Assembly (NCBI GenBank): GCA_011525945.1
Contig: WYBJ01000191.1
Span: forward strand, 1 to 59,095
Length of the DNA stretch: 59,095 bases
From: Burkholderiaceae bacterium
Lineage (GTDB): Bacteria; Pseudomonadota; Gammaproteobacteria; Burkholderiales; WYBJ01
Direction: 5' to 3'
Part shown: in pieces, positions 35,894 to 43,643 of the stretch
Layout: the number at the start of each line of letters is the position of its first letter
How positions within the stretch are numbered: the stretch's first letter is position 1
Notes under the pieces: generated by a model
Databases searched by the model: none
The model's input: the letters and a program-made list of their open reading frames with translations, nothing else
Told to the model about the DNA's origin: nothing
Program-made: the position numbers and the translations under genes

Positions 35894-36532
35894 CTATTGC
35901 AGCGGCGAGAAGCTCGCCGAAATGACGATCTTATTCTCCTGCGCTACGTACGGGATGCTCTTGCGCCCCTGCTTGGCAGCGAGCGCCGAAGGCGGCCATA
36001 CACCCGCGTCGCGAGCCTGGTCGCGCACCGTGTTGCGCTGATCGAGCGAGGAATAGGGCCAGATGTGCAGCCACTTGTTGAGCGCGCCGAGCTCGGAGTA
36101 GCCGACGAAGCAGGGCTTGCTGTATTTCATGCGATCGGGCAACGCGGCACCCCAGTTCTCGAGCACGTTCGACAGCGCTCCGGTCGCGTAGGTGTAGGTG
36201 CGCATCTCGAAGTAAGGTCCCATCTTTCCGGGCTTCACTTCCGGGCAGAACGGCGCCGGAATGAAGATTTCGGATTTCTGGTTGACCAGGAATTCGCCGA
36301 TCGCAGGCGGCCAGATCTTGGCTTTGACCGCTTCGGTGCGGATGCGTCCACGCTCTTCCAGATCCTTGTACCCCCAGACGTGGATGATCTGATTCAAAGG
36401 CCCGATTTCGGTGTGCCAGAACGCGAACAGCTCGGACAGCTTCTTCCTCTGCTCGTAGGCTTCGCCGTAGCGCTTTTCCACTTCGGCAAGCGAGCCTGTC
36501 TTGATGTCGTATGTCCTGAACTCGTAGATCAT
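35894..36532 (-). CDS. NIPSNAP-family protein (two tandem domains)
   Basis: A 212-residue protein with two NIPSNAP repeats. MIYEFRTYDIKTGSLAEVEK with HVWGYKDLEER forms the first, and YFEMRTYTYATGALSNVLEN with HIWPYSSLDQR the second. The fold is a dimeric ferredoxin-like alpha-beta barrel; molecular function is poorly known, though such genes often sit in degradation operons. AAAGGA precedes the ATG at 36532. A 369-base gap separates it from the upstream Bug gene. Confidence 0.85.
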   Translation of the reverse strand: MIYEFRTYDIKTGSLAEVEKRYGEAYEQRKKLSELFAFWHTEIGPLNQIIHVWGYKDLEERGRIRTEAVKAKIWPPAIGEFLVNQKSEIFIPAPFCPEVKPGKMGPYFEMRTYTYATGALSNVLENWGAALPDRMKYSKPCFVGYSELGALNKWLHIWPYSSLDQRNTVRDQARDAGVWPPSALAAKQGRKSIPYVAQENKIVISASFSPLQ

Positions 36533-36901
36533 GGCGGTTCCTTTGCAAGTTGGTGGCATTGGCAGCGCAGCCATCCCGGCGCACCGCGTACGGGTGAGCG
36601 CCGGCGCGCAACGGCGGTCGAGCACAGACCGGTCAGGTCACTCCCAGTGTCCGATGGCGATCGCATTATCGCACCCGCCCATGCCCGCGCGCTTCTCATC
36701 CTGACAGCGTGGCCGAGCCCGAATTCGCGAAACGGACCGACTGTCGTCCCCGCGGATACCGCGACGCCGCAGTTCAGTCGGACGGTACGAGCCCGCGAGT
36801 GGTTGCGGGACCCGCAGGGGAGCTTACGCCGCAGGCCCGGTGAACGATCCCAGTCCGCGGCACGCACCCTGGCGCAAGCGTACAGCGCGTCGACGCCGCC
36901 C
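36533..36901. other. 369-base intergenic region
   Basis: This separates the stop of a Bug-type gene from the NIPSNAP start; both are transcribed leftward. A short GCGAT/ATCGC inverted repeat is near 36658-36673. No coding frame with family features, RNA gene or clear promoter was recognised, although a promoter for the NIPSNAP gene is expected here. Confidence 0.35.
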
Positions 36902-37882
36902 TTACAGCGGCTTGATGCCGGCGATCTTCGCCAGCTTGCGGTAGCGTTCGATCTCGCGCGCAAGGAAGCCGTTCAACTGTTCCGGGGTTTGCGGCCATGC
37001 CTCGGCCTTCTCCTGCGTCAGGAACTTCTTCATCTCGGGGCCCGCCAGGATCTTGTTGACGGCAGCGTTGATGAACGCGATCTGATCGGCAGGCAATCCG
37101 GCTGGCGCGAACAAGCCCCACCACAGCTCGTACTCGTAGCCGGGGACACCCGACTCCGCGATCGATGGCAGATCCGGAAACAGCGAAGAAGGCTTGAGAC
37201 TGGTGACGCCGAGAAGGCGAACGCGCCCCGCGGCCATCTGCGGCCCGAGTGCTGCCGCACTCGCGATCACCATGTCGATTTCGCCGCCCGCGACGGCGGT
37301 GACGGCTGGTGCGATGCCTTTGAACGGCACATGGATCGCTTTCAGGCCGGCTGCCGCAGCGAACAGCGCACCCGAGAAGTGATTGTTACCGCCCGCTCCG
37401 GACGAACCGTACGTGAGTTCCTTATTTTTGGCGATCTTGATCAGCTCCTGCACCGACTTGGCCGGAATCGAGGAATTGATCGCCAGGATCTGGGGCGCTC
37501 TGCCGTAGGTCGCAACCGTCACCATGGTCTTGGCCGGGTCGAAGGGCAGCTTTGCGCGCGTGGCCGCCGTCGCCGGAAACGACGAGGTGCTGCCGAGCAG
37601 CGTATAGCCGTCGGGCGCGGCCTTGCTCACCAATTCGGTGCCGATCATTCCGCTTGCGCCCGGCCGATTGTCGACCACGACATTGCGCCCCCAGACCTTT
37701 GTTAGCTGCAGCGCCATGGTGCGCGTCATGAGATCCGCCGATCCTCCGGCACTGTAGGGAACGACGATGGTGATATTGCGCGCGGGATAGCTCTGCGCTA
37801 GCGCAGCACCGGTCGAGCAGGCAACGAGTGCCGCGCCGAGTGCAGCCGCACGAACCCCGCTGTGTGCATAAGGACAGCTCAT
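36902..37882 (-). CDS. Bug/TctC-family periplasmic solute-binding protein (2)
   Basis: A 326-residue paralogue of the binding protein at 34729-35706. A Sec signal ending near ALAQ is followed by YPARNITIVVPYSAGGSAD; NRPGASGMIGTELVSKAAPDG is the family ligand-binding loop. It is the first gene of the leftward group containing NIPSNAP, the other Bug protein and the lyase. TTGGAG lies six bases before the ATG at 37882. Confidence 0.92.
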   Translation of the reverse strand: MSCPYAHSGVRAAALGAALVACSTGAALAQSYPARNITIVVPYSAGGSADLMTRTMALQLTKVWGRNVVVDNRPGASGMIGTELVSKAAPDGYTLLGSTSSFPATAATRAKLPFDPAKTMVTVATYGRAPQILAINSSIPAKSVQELIKIAKNKELTYGSSGAGGNNHFSGALFAAAAGLKAIHVPFKGIAPAVTAVAGGEIDMVIASAAALGPQMAAGRVRLLGVTSLKPSSLFPDLPSIAESGVPGYEYELWWGLFAPAGLPADQIAFINAAVNKILAGPEMKKFLTQEKAEAWPQTPEQLNGFLAREIERYRKLAKIAGIKPL

Positions 37883-38148
37883 GTTCACTCCAAGGAAAAG
37901 ACGATAGGGGAAATACGAGGGCTCAGTGTGCGCGCGGCCCACCGCGAAGCGCATGCCGTTGTGCCGACGCACGCTTGCGCCATGAGACCGACGCGACACG
38001 ACGCGCCGAGCCAGCGCCGTCATTCTATCAACTTCGGCAGCGGCGTTGTTCGCGCGACCGACACGCCGCCCCGCGCGCAGCGGCGGCGCTTGCGAACCGC
38101 CCTGCCGGGCATGCATAGTGGGTGCATTTGCATCGCGAGGAGATCGAC

Positions 38149-38658
38149 ATGCGAGTTCGGACGGGTGACGGCGTGCGTCTTGCGGTCGCCATTGTGCTGG
38201 CCGCAGCAGCGGCGATGGCGTGCGCGGCCGAGCTGCCCGGCGACGACAAGGTGCGCGTGCAGCGCGTCGAGGTCGTAGCGAGCACGCTCGGCCCCGTGAT
38301 TCTGCTCAAGGTCGATGACAGGGCTGTACCGGTGTCCGTCGATCAGACCGTCGCGGAATCGATCCATGCGGTGCTCACGCACCGCAAGCTGCCGCGTCCG
38401 CTGACGCACGACCTCATGCGCGAGGTACTGCAAGCGTACGGGGGCAAGGTTACGCAGGTGGTGGTGACGCTGCGCGGTACGACCTTTTACGGTTCCGTGA
38501 GCATAGAGCTCGGCGGCGAAGCGAAGGAGTTCGATTCGCGGTCCTCGGATGCGATCGCGCTCGCCATCCATTTCTCCGCTCCCATACTCGTGCCGCGTTC
38601 GCTGCTGGAAAGCGCAGGCCGCGAGCTGGGCGATCCGCCGGGTTCGCGGCGCCTGTGA
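38149..38658 (+). CDS. Bifunctional nuclease (BFN/DUF151) domain protein with signal peptide
   Basis: A 169-residue protein. An N-terminal hydrophobic segment with Ala-Ala-Met-Ala-Cys-Ala suggests export or a lipid anchor. The rest matches the BFN/DUF151 domain: PVSVDQTVAESIHAVL, and SRSSDAIALAIHFSAPILV, the conserved acidic-serine block. The family was named from a plant nuclease, and activity in bacteria is unproven. An exported version is unusual. GAGGAG precedes the ATG at 38149; the longer start at 38122 is less likely. Confidence 0.75.
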   Translation: MRVRTGDGVRLAVAIVLAAAAAMACAAELPGDDKVRVQRVEVVASTLGPVILLKVDDRAVPVSVDQTVAESIHAVLTHRKLPRPLTHDLMREVLQAYGGKVTQVVVTLRGTTFYGSVSIELGGEAKEFDSRSSDAIALAIHFSAPILVPRSLLESAGRELGDPPGSRRL

Positions 38659-38787
38659 CGGCGTTGGCCGTCCGCTTTCTTCAGCTCCACGTCGGCGAGG
38701 GCGTCTACTACGCGGGTGCTACCGAGGAGCGGCGGCAATTCGCCGAGCTGGCCCCACTGCCCGTGCTCACGACACACCCTCCACGAT

Positions 38788-39915
38788 TCAATTTCGGCGC
38801 AAGCCTGCGATCGATTTCACCAGGCTGCCATCGGCATGCTTCAGCGCCCGGGTGATCGCGTGGGTATTGCCGAAGGTGGGAATGTAGGCGGAATGCTTGC
38901 CTGCACCGCCGATCACGACCACGATGAAATCTTCGGCGCGCTCCACCATCGCCACCGGAGTATCGAGCTCGGCATCGCCGTACCTGTGGGCGAGCTTCCC
39001 GCGAAAGCGCCGCTCGATGTTTTCCGGTGAGAACTTGCGTATCGGCACGCGCCCGTGCTCGAACAGGAACTCCTTCAGCGCCTGCTTCGAATAACCGTCC
39101 CCGGCGATCGTCGCCGCATGCTCGGGGCTGAGCAGCACAACCGGCTCGGACGCGTAGTAGGTATTGTTCTGTCCGGTGCTCGCGATGGTGCCTGCGATCA
39201 TCGTCAGGAGGCCGGCGGCGGTATAGCTCTCGTGGTCGTTGACGTTGTGCGGCGGCTCGGCCGCGATCACCGTTACGGTGGTCGCTTCGCGCGCAAAGCC
39301 CCGCTCGACGTGCAACGGCTGCCACGGATTGGCCGCCTCGTTCTCGGCGGCACAATAGGTGAACTTGGTGGGATCGCCGTAAGTGCACATGTCGCCGAGC
39401 CCAGGGATCGCGCCGCCGATATTGACGAGCGAGAGGCGCACGGCTCGCCCGATGGTGGCATTGGCGCGATTGCCTGCACCAAGCGCGCTGTGACCGCTAT
39501 TCATCCCGAGTTCCGTCGCGCCCGGACCGTTGACGATGACAAGCGGCGCGCACGGATGCGTCGTGGCCTGGATGCCATAGAGGTTGAACGGTTCGTCGGC
39601 CATCGCCTCGATCGCCAGCACGACCAGCGGAAAGTATTCCGGCCGGCAGCCTGCCATTACCGCGTTCGCCGCCAGACGCAGCGGCGTCGCTGCGCCGAAG
39701 CGCGGCGCCAGCATGGCGACCGGCTGGTCCCATGGCCGATCGCAGTATGCGAGCATGCGCTCGACCCGCTCGGTGGTCGGCAGCACCACGGGTAAGCCGT
39801 CACTCCAACCGCGCTGCATGCAATACTCGAATGCGGCCTCGGAATCGTCCTCGGCCTCGAAAGCGGCGCCGGGCTCGGCCAGCAACTTGTCGATGGCGCC
39901 GTTCATTGCGCCCAC
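38788..39915 (-). CDS. Unrecognised 375-residue protein paired with the UGSC selenoprotein
   Basis: A soluble-looking protein of 375 residues (or 372 if the ATG at 39906 is used instead of the GTG at 39915). A conserved-looking block near the start reads RGWSDGLPVVLPTTERV. Glycine/asparagine-rich stretches follow (NGPGATELGMNSGHSALGAG, then STGQNNTYYASEPVV). I believe the GWxDGLPVVxPT block recurs in proteins encoded beside or fused to UGSC proteins, but that is from memory. It starts about 25 bases after the selenoprotein stop, so the two are almost certainly one transcript. No catalytic family is recognised. Confidence 0.7.
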   Translation of the reverse strand: MGAMNGAIDKLLAEPGAAFEAEDDSEAAFEYCMQRGWSDGLPVVLPTTERVERMLAYCDRPWDQPVAMLAPRFGAATPLRLAANAVMAGCRPEYFPLVVLAIEAMADEPFNLYGIQATTHPCAPLVIVNGPGATELGMNSGHSALGAGNRANATIGRAVRLSLVNIGGAIPGLGDMCTYGDPTKFTYCAAENEAANPWQPLHVERGFAREATTVTVIAAEPPHNVNDHESYTAAGLLTMIAGTIASTGQNNTYYASEPVVLLSPEHAATIAGDGYSKQALKEFLFEHGRVPIRKFSPENIERRFRGKLAHRYGDAELDTPVAMVERAEDFIVVVIGGAGKHSAYIPTFGNTHAITRALKHADGSLVKSIAGLRRN

Positions 39916-39940
39916 CCGGTGGGCAGCTTCCCGCTCGCGC

Positions 39941-40477
39941 TCATTTCAGCATCTCCGTCAGCAGCTTCTCCAGTTGCGGCCAGGCGACGTGCGCGCGCCC
40001 TTCGACCTGCTCGACACTGATTCCGCCCAGCGGGTGGGGAATCATGATGATGGGCAGATCCGGTACGCCGAAAGTCTTTGCCTGCGCCTGCGCGAGCTTC
40101 AGGAAGGGTTCGGTGCAGATGACCGCGGTGCGCAGCCCCCGTTTGCGCAAGGTCGCCATGTCGTGGACACTCCACGACGTGCACGAGCCTCAATCAGCCA
40201 TCGCGCTCAGGACGAAGTCGGTTTCGCGTGCGAGATCCTCCACGATCTCGGCCGCGGCCGGGCGCGATGCAGCCGGCTTGCGTCGCTTGACGGTCGCGCT
40301 GATCGGCAGCGAACCGCCCGCGGCGTCGAGCAGGAATTGCAGCAGGTGATCGGCGTTGGCTTTGCTGTTGTCCAGAATGCCGATCCGGATACCGGTGCCC
40401 TCGGCGCGCTGGCCGAGGGCGATGGTCGCCGCAGCGGCAACCGGTGCTTCGGGTGATACGCAACGTTGCAATGTCAT
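39941..40477 (-). CDS. UGSC-family selenoprotein with in-frame TGA (Sec96)
   Basis: Read through the TGA at 40190-40192, this is one 178-residue protein. The N-terminal part carries GIRIGILDNSKANADHLLQFL. Residues 96-99 are Sec-Gly-Ser-Cys, followed by TSWSVHD, and the C-terminal part has LPIIMIPHPLGGISVEQVEG. The frame on both sides of the TGA is the same and spans exactly ten codons before the next ATG at 40159. A perfect hairpin follows the TGA (listed separately). Sec and Cys separated by two residues form a redox-type motif. AGGAGA precedes the ATG at 40477. An automatic caller would split or truncate the gene. The selA/B/C/D genes must be elsewhere in the genome. Biochemical role is unknown. 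Confidence 0.85.
40160..40192 (-). promoter_or_regulatory. Bacterial-type SECIS element next to the Sec codon
   Basis: On the minus strand the TGA (40192-40190) is followed after 11 bases by GTCGTGG (40178-40172), loop AGTGT (40171-40167) and CCACGAC (40166-40160). The stem is seven perfect pairs. The loop begins 18 bases after the TGA and its second base is G. SelB-dependent bacterial SECIS elements are known to be short hairpins right after the UGA with a G in the first two loop positions. Confidence 0.8.
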
Positions 40478-40531
40478 GACTCTAGCTCTCCTGCGACGGT
40501 GGCTCGATCGTGCGGCTGAATAGGCATGCGT

Positions 40532-40785
40532 TCAATGATTCTTCGCGCCCGGCGGCAGCTCGACGTTGCGGCGAACTTCCAGCTTGGGCGACTCGATGGT
40601 GATTTCCTTCGGCTTCGCCACGAGAATGTGCGGCTCGTAGCTGCCGCGTTGCGGCACGGAGACCACCAGCACCGTGTGCGCGAAGTCGCCGCCCTCTGGC
40701 CTTCACAGGCCGCGAGCAACAACACGAGCGCCGTGCAAGCGAGGCGCGCACCCGGGCCGCGTCCGGTCTCGAAATGGAGCTGCAT
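40532..40785 (-). pseudogene. Small lipoprotein gene broken by a frameshift
   Basis: The first 29 codons encode a lipoprotein signal with lipobox LLAAC. After about 40695 the sensible reading moves to another frame, giving GDFAHTVLVVSVPQRGSYEP, then PHILVAKPKEITIESPKL and a stop at 40532. The second frame is blocked by a stop just upstream, so it cannot start on its own. One missing base near 40694-40700 would restore an intact protein of about 85 residues. It is either a recent pseudogene or a sequencing error. It lies 54 bases upstream of the selenoprotein gene on the same strand. Confidence 0.6.
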
Positions 40786-40993
40786 GGCCTCGATGATACA
40801 ACGGGCGAGGTGGTCGGGTGCTCGTGAGCCAGCGCCAGCATAAGGGGCTCGGTTGGCGCAGCGCCTGCGCGCGCTCGTGCCGGCGACGACGAGAGCGCGC
40901 GCAAATCAGTTTCGCGCTGAAACGATGCGGCGACCATCCGAGCATCGATTGCCGCAGGGCGTTGTTCGCCATGCTCGCATAGCCGTCGCCGTA

Positions 40994-42220
40994 TCAGTCG
41001 CTTGCGTCTGCCGGTGGATCATCCAGTCGCGGAAAGATCGTCGCACCGTCATGCAGCGCGCGCCACGCCAGCAGGAAGGCGGCTGCATTCCATGACTGGC
41101 CACGCATGCCGCAGGGCGCGAATGTCTGCCCGTGAAGCCATTCGTTGAATGCCCAGTTGCCGAGGCGATTGGCCGCCGCGAGGCGCGCCAGATTCTCATG
41201 CGCTTGCGCGCGTAGGCCGCAGGCAACGAGCGTCAGCACCCAGAAGCCGCCGACGAACGGCCAGATGCCGCCGTTGTGATACTGCCAGGGCAGGTTCTGC
41301 CGGTGTCGGGTCATGTAGGGCCGCCACAGGAAGCTCGCGACTGGAATCGGATCGCACAGCACACGTATCGGGTAGGGGTCGTCGAGGCCCGCGGCCAGCA
41401 ATGCCTGCACCACCCGCCGAGCGCGGCGCCCTTGCGCGAGACCGCACAGGATTGCGAGCAGGTTGCCGAATGTATCGCCTTCGTCGCCGAAGAAGGCGAA
41501 ATTGACGAAGCTGAGGTACAGATCACGATTGTGCGCGCTGTTGCGTGCGTAGTGCGCGAGCAGGCGCGCGCGGCGGTATTGCGTAAGCTCCGTGCCGAAC
41601 GGGTGGAATAGGTGGTTGGCATTGCGCCACGTCTCGTCCGCGCGCTCGATCCGGTACAGCCGTTTCACCAGGTACCAGAGTGCGTTCGTGTAGAGCACGA
41701 AGCCCGAACGCGGCATGATGTCGGCCCAGTCGCTCGCTTCATTTTGCTGCAGCAGGAAGAAGCGTTGGTGCTCCTGGCAGGTGAGCCAGACGATTGCTTT
41801 GCGGATGCGCGCGGCGAGGCGGCGGCGCAACCCGCCCGCGGGTCGAATGCGGTCGAGCAGGGCAACCGCGGCGAGCCACCACAGGGTCGCATCGATGCAG
41901 CCCAGGTACCAGAAGTCGGCATCTTGCGCGTGTGCGTCGACGAACTTCGCGATCTGGCCGTTGCCGCCCTGGTGCTCGGCGAGCGTCATCAGGCCGGTCG
42001 CGGCTTCGGCTTGCAAGCCCGGATCTCCGGACAGCGCCATGCCCAGCGCGCAGACCGCAGCATCGCGCCCGAAGATCGCATCGTAACCGCGCGTGGCGGC
42101 CTTGCGCGTGGGGCTGGCTGCCCGAATGCCGCCTTCACCCAGGTTCTTGCGCAGCAACGCGATCGAACGCCGGCGGCACTGCTCGATGAGCTTCGCCTGC
42201 GCGGATTGCGATGCCGCCAT
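40994..42220 (-). CDS. (alpha/alpha)6-barrel glycosidase-like protein (amylo-1,6-glucosidase/invertase-like)
   Basis: A 408-residue protein resembling the (alpha/alpha)6-barrel glycosidases of the debranching-enzyme or GH100 neutral-invertase type. Supporting segments are RGYDAIFGRDAAVCALGMAL near the start, WADIMPRSGFVLYTNALWY in the middle and WQYHNGGIWPFVGGFWVL near the end. Acidic Asp residues in these blocks may be catalytic. It is the last gene of the trehalose/glucan cluster, 14 bases after the CinA-like gene, with no strong ribosome-binding site. The substrate (alpha-glucan, sucrose or trehalose) is not decidable here. Confidence 0.7.
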   Translation of the reverse strand: MAASQSAQAKLIEQCRRRSIALLRKNLGEGGIRAASPTRKAATRGYDAIFGRDAAVCALGMALSGDPGLQAEAATGLMTLAEHQGGNGQIAKFVDAHAQDADFWYLGCIDATLWWLAAVALLDRIRPAGGLRRRLAARIRKAIVWLTCQEHQRFFLLQQNEASDWADIMPRSGFVLYTNALWYLVKRLYRIERADETWRNANHLFHPFGTELTQYRRARLLAHYARNSAHNRDLYLSFVNFAFFGDEGDTFGNLLAILCGLAQGRRARRVVQALLAAGLDDPYPIRVLCDPIPVASFLWRPYMTRHRQNLPWQYHNGGIWPFVGGFWVLTLVACGLRAQAHENLARLAAANRLGNWAFNEWLHGQTFAPCGMRGQSWNAAAFLLAWRALHDGATIFPRLDDPPADASD

Positions 42221-42234
42221 CGTCGATGGCGGGA

Positions 42235-42750
42235 TCAGATGCGCCGCACGCCGGCGTCCGCGCCCCCGGCCTGCTGCATGGCCTTGTACAACAGATCGAG
42301 CGCGGCCGATGCGAAGCTCCACATGTTGAGCTCGCGGTGGGCCGTGCGCGTTTCGATCACGGCGGACAGTTCGACCGGGCCCGCCACCGCGATGCAGGCA
42401 TGGCCCGCGTCATAACCGTAGCGGTTGCCCGCAGGCCCGGCGGCGCCGGTCTCGCCGATGGCCCAGGTGGTCGCGAGCCGCTCGCGCGCGCAGCGCGCCA
42501 ACGCAGCCGCGTATGCCGCGCTGCTTGGCGCGACGCCCGCGAAGGGATCGGCGCCCTGCTGCAGGAACGCCTGGCGCGACTCGCGCGTGTAAGTGACGAC
42601 CCCGCCGCGAAAGTATGCCGATGCGCCCGGCAGCGAGAGCAGCGACGCAGAGATGATGCCGCCGGCCGACGATTCGGCGACACCGATCGTATCGCCGCGC
42701 GCCTTGAGCAGTTCGCCCACGTGCCGGCCGAGTAGCGACAAGCGATTCAT
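42235..42750 (-). CDS. pncC: CinA C-terminal domain / nicotinamide-nucleotide amidohydrolase
   Basis: A 171-residue stand-alone PncC-type protein, which hydrolyses nicotinamide mononucleotide to nicotinate mononucleotide and ammonia in pyridine-nucleotide salvage. TIGVAESSAGGIISASLLSLPGASAYFRGG is the family block, with the catalytic Ser in the ESS motif. GETGAAGP is also conserved. It overlaps the MscS gene stop by four bases (42747-42750). Its presence inside a trehalose/glucan operon is unusual. Confidence 0.85.
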   Translation of the reverse strand: MNRLSLLGRHVGELLKARGDTIGVAESSAGGIISASLLSLPGASAYFRGGVVTYTRESRQAFLQQGADPFAGVAPSSAAYAAALARCARERLATTWAIGETGAAGPAGNRYGYDAGHACIAVAGPVELSAVIETRTAHRELNMWSFASAALDLLYKAMQQAGGADAGVRRI

Positions 42751-43628
42751 TGCGATGTCTCCTGTTTGCGCTCCGCGTTTTCGTTGCGTTCCTTGCCGGC
42801 GTACACCGTCAAGTGCGGATAGGGTATTTGGATTCCCGCCTCGGTGAAGGCGGCCTTGATGCGCCGCAGGTACTCGCGCCTCACGTTCGCCTGCTCCAGA
42901 GGCGCGACTTTCATGCGCCCGCGCAGCATGACGGCTGAATCGGCCAGCTTCTCCACGCCGGCCAGTTCGAAGTCGGCCAGGATCCTGGGCGCGAAGGCTG
43001 GATCGGTGCGCATTTCGGCGCCCACGCGACGCATGATCTCGAACGCGGTATCGATGTCGTCGCCATACGCTATGCCGATGTCGATCACGGCATGGGCGAA
43101 ACCGCGGCTCTTGTTGGTGACGGTGTTGATGAGCCCATTGGGAATGTAGTGTACGCTGCCTTCGTAGTCGCGCAGGCGCACGAAACGCAGCGTGACCTGC
43201 TCCACCAGTCCGGATTTGCCCGCGATCTCGACCACGTCCCCCTGGCGGATCTGGTTCTCGAGCAGGATGAAAAAGCCGGTGAAGTAATCCTTCACCAGGC
43301 TCTGCGCGCCGAATCCCAGGGCGATGCCGACCACGCCGGCCGCACCCAGGATCGGCGCCACCGACACTCCGACCTCGGACAGGATCAGCATGCCGGCGAT
43401 CAGCAGCAGCACGACGTTGGCGGTGTAGCGAAACACCTGACTCAACGTCTCGGCGCGCTTGATCGCCTCCGAGTCGGGCAGGCGCAGCGTGACGCGTTGG
43501 CGGAACACACGGATCAGCCGGCGCAGGAGCACGCTGGCGATCCACGCCGCCACCAGGATGAGCGCGATGCGCACGGTGGTGAGCGCTGCAGGCTCCATCT
43601 GCTGGAACGTGGCTGCGAGTTGCTTCAT
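42747..43628 (-). CDS. Small mechanosensitive channel, MscS family
   Basis: A 293-residue channel with three membrane helices. The pore region is GAAGVVGIALGFGAQSLVKDYFTGFF, followed by the beta domain QIRQGDVVEIAGKSGLVEQV. This is the canonical E. coli MscS layout and length. It overlaps the cinA-like gene by four bases and starts 15 bases after the MalQ-TreY stop. Its place directly behind trehalose synthesis genes suggests that compatible-solute build-up and release are co-regulated. Confidence 0.92.
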   Translation of the reverse strand: MKQLAATFQQMEPAALTTVRIALILVAAWIASVLLRRLIRVFRQRVTLRLPDSEAIKRAETLSQVFRYTANVVLLLIAGMLILSEVGVSVAPILGAAGVVGIALGFGAQSLVKDYFTGFFILLENQIRQGDVVEIAGKSGLVEQVTLRFVRLRDYEGSVHYIPNGLINTVTNKSRGFAHAVIDIGIAYGDDIDTAFEIMRRVGAEMRTDPAFAPRILADFELAGVEKLADSAVMLRGRMKVAPLEQANVRREYLRRIKAAFTEAGIQIPYPHLTVYAGKERNENAERKQETSQ

Positions 43629-43643
43629 TGCGGGGTCTTGCCG

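Noticed and set aside
36533..36580. Sigma-54 promoter-like sequence upstream of the NIPSNAP gene
   Set aside because: The minus-strand TGCCAC...TTGCA lacks the GG of the -24 element, and the spacing is one base short.
39941..40159. Separate 72-residue gene starting at 40159 on the minus strand
   Set aside because: It has no ribosome-binding site of its own, and the ten codons between the TGA and this ATG are in frame and encode the conserved G-S-C-T-S-W segment. It is the C-terminal part of the selenoprotein.
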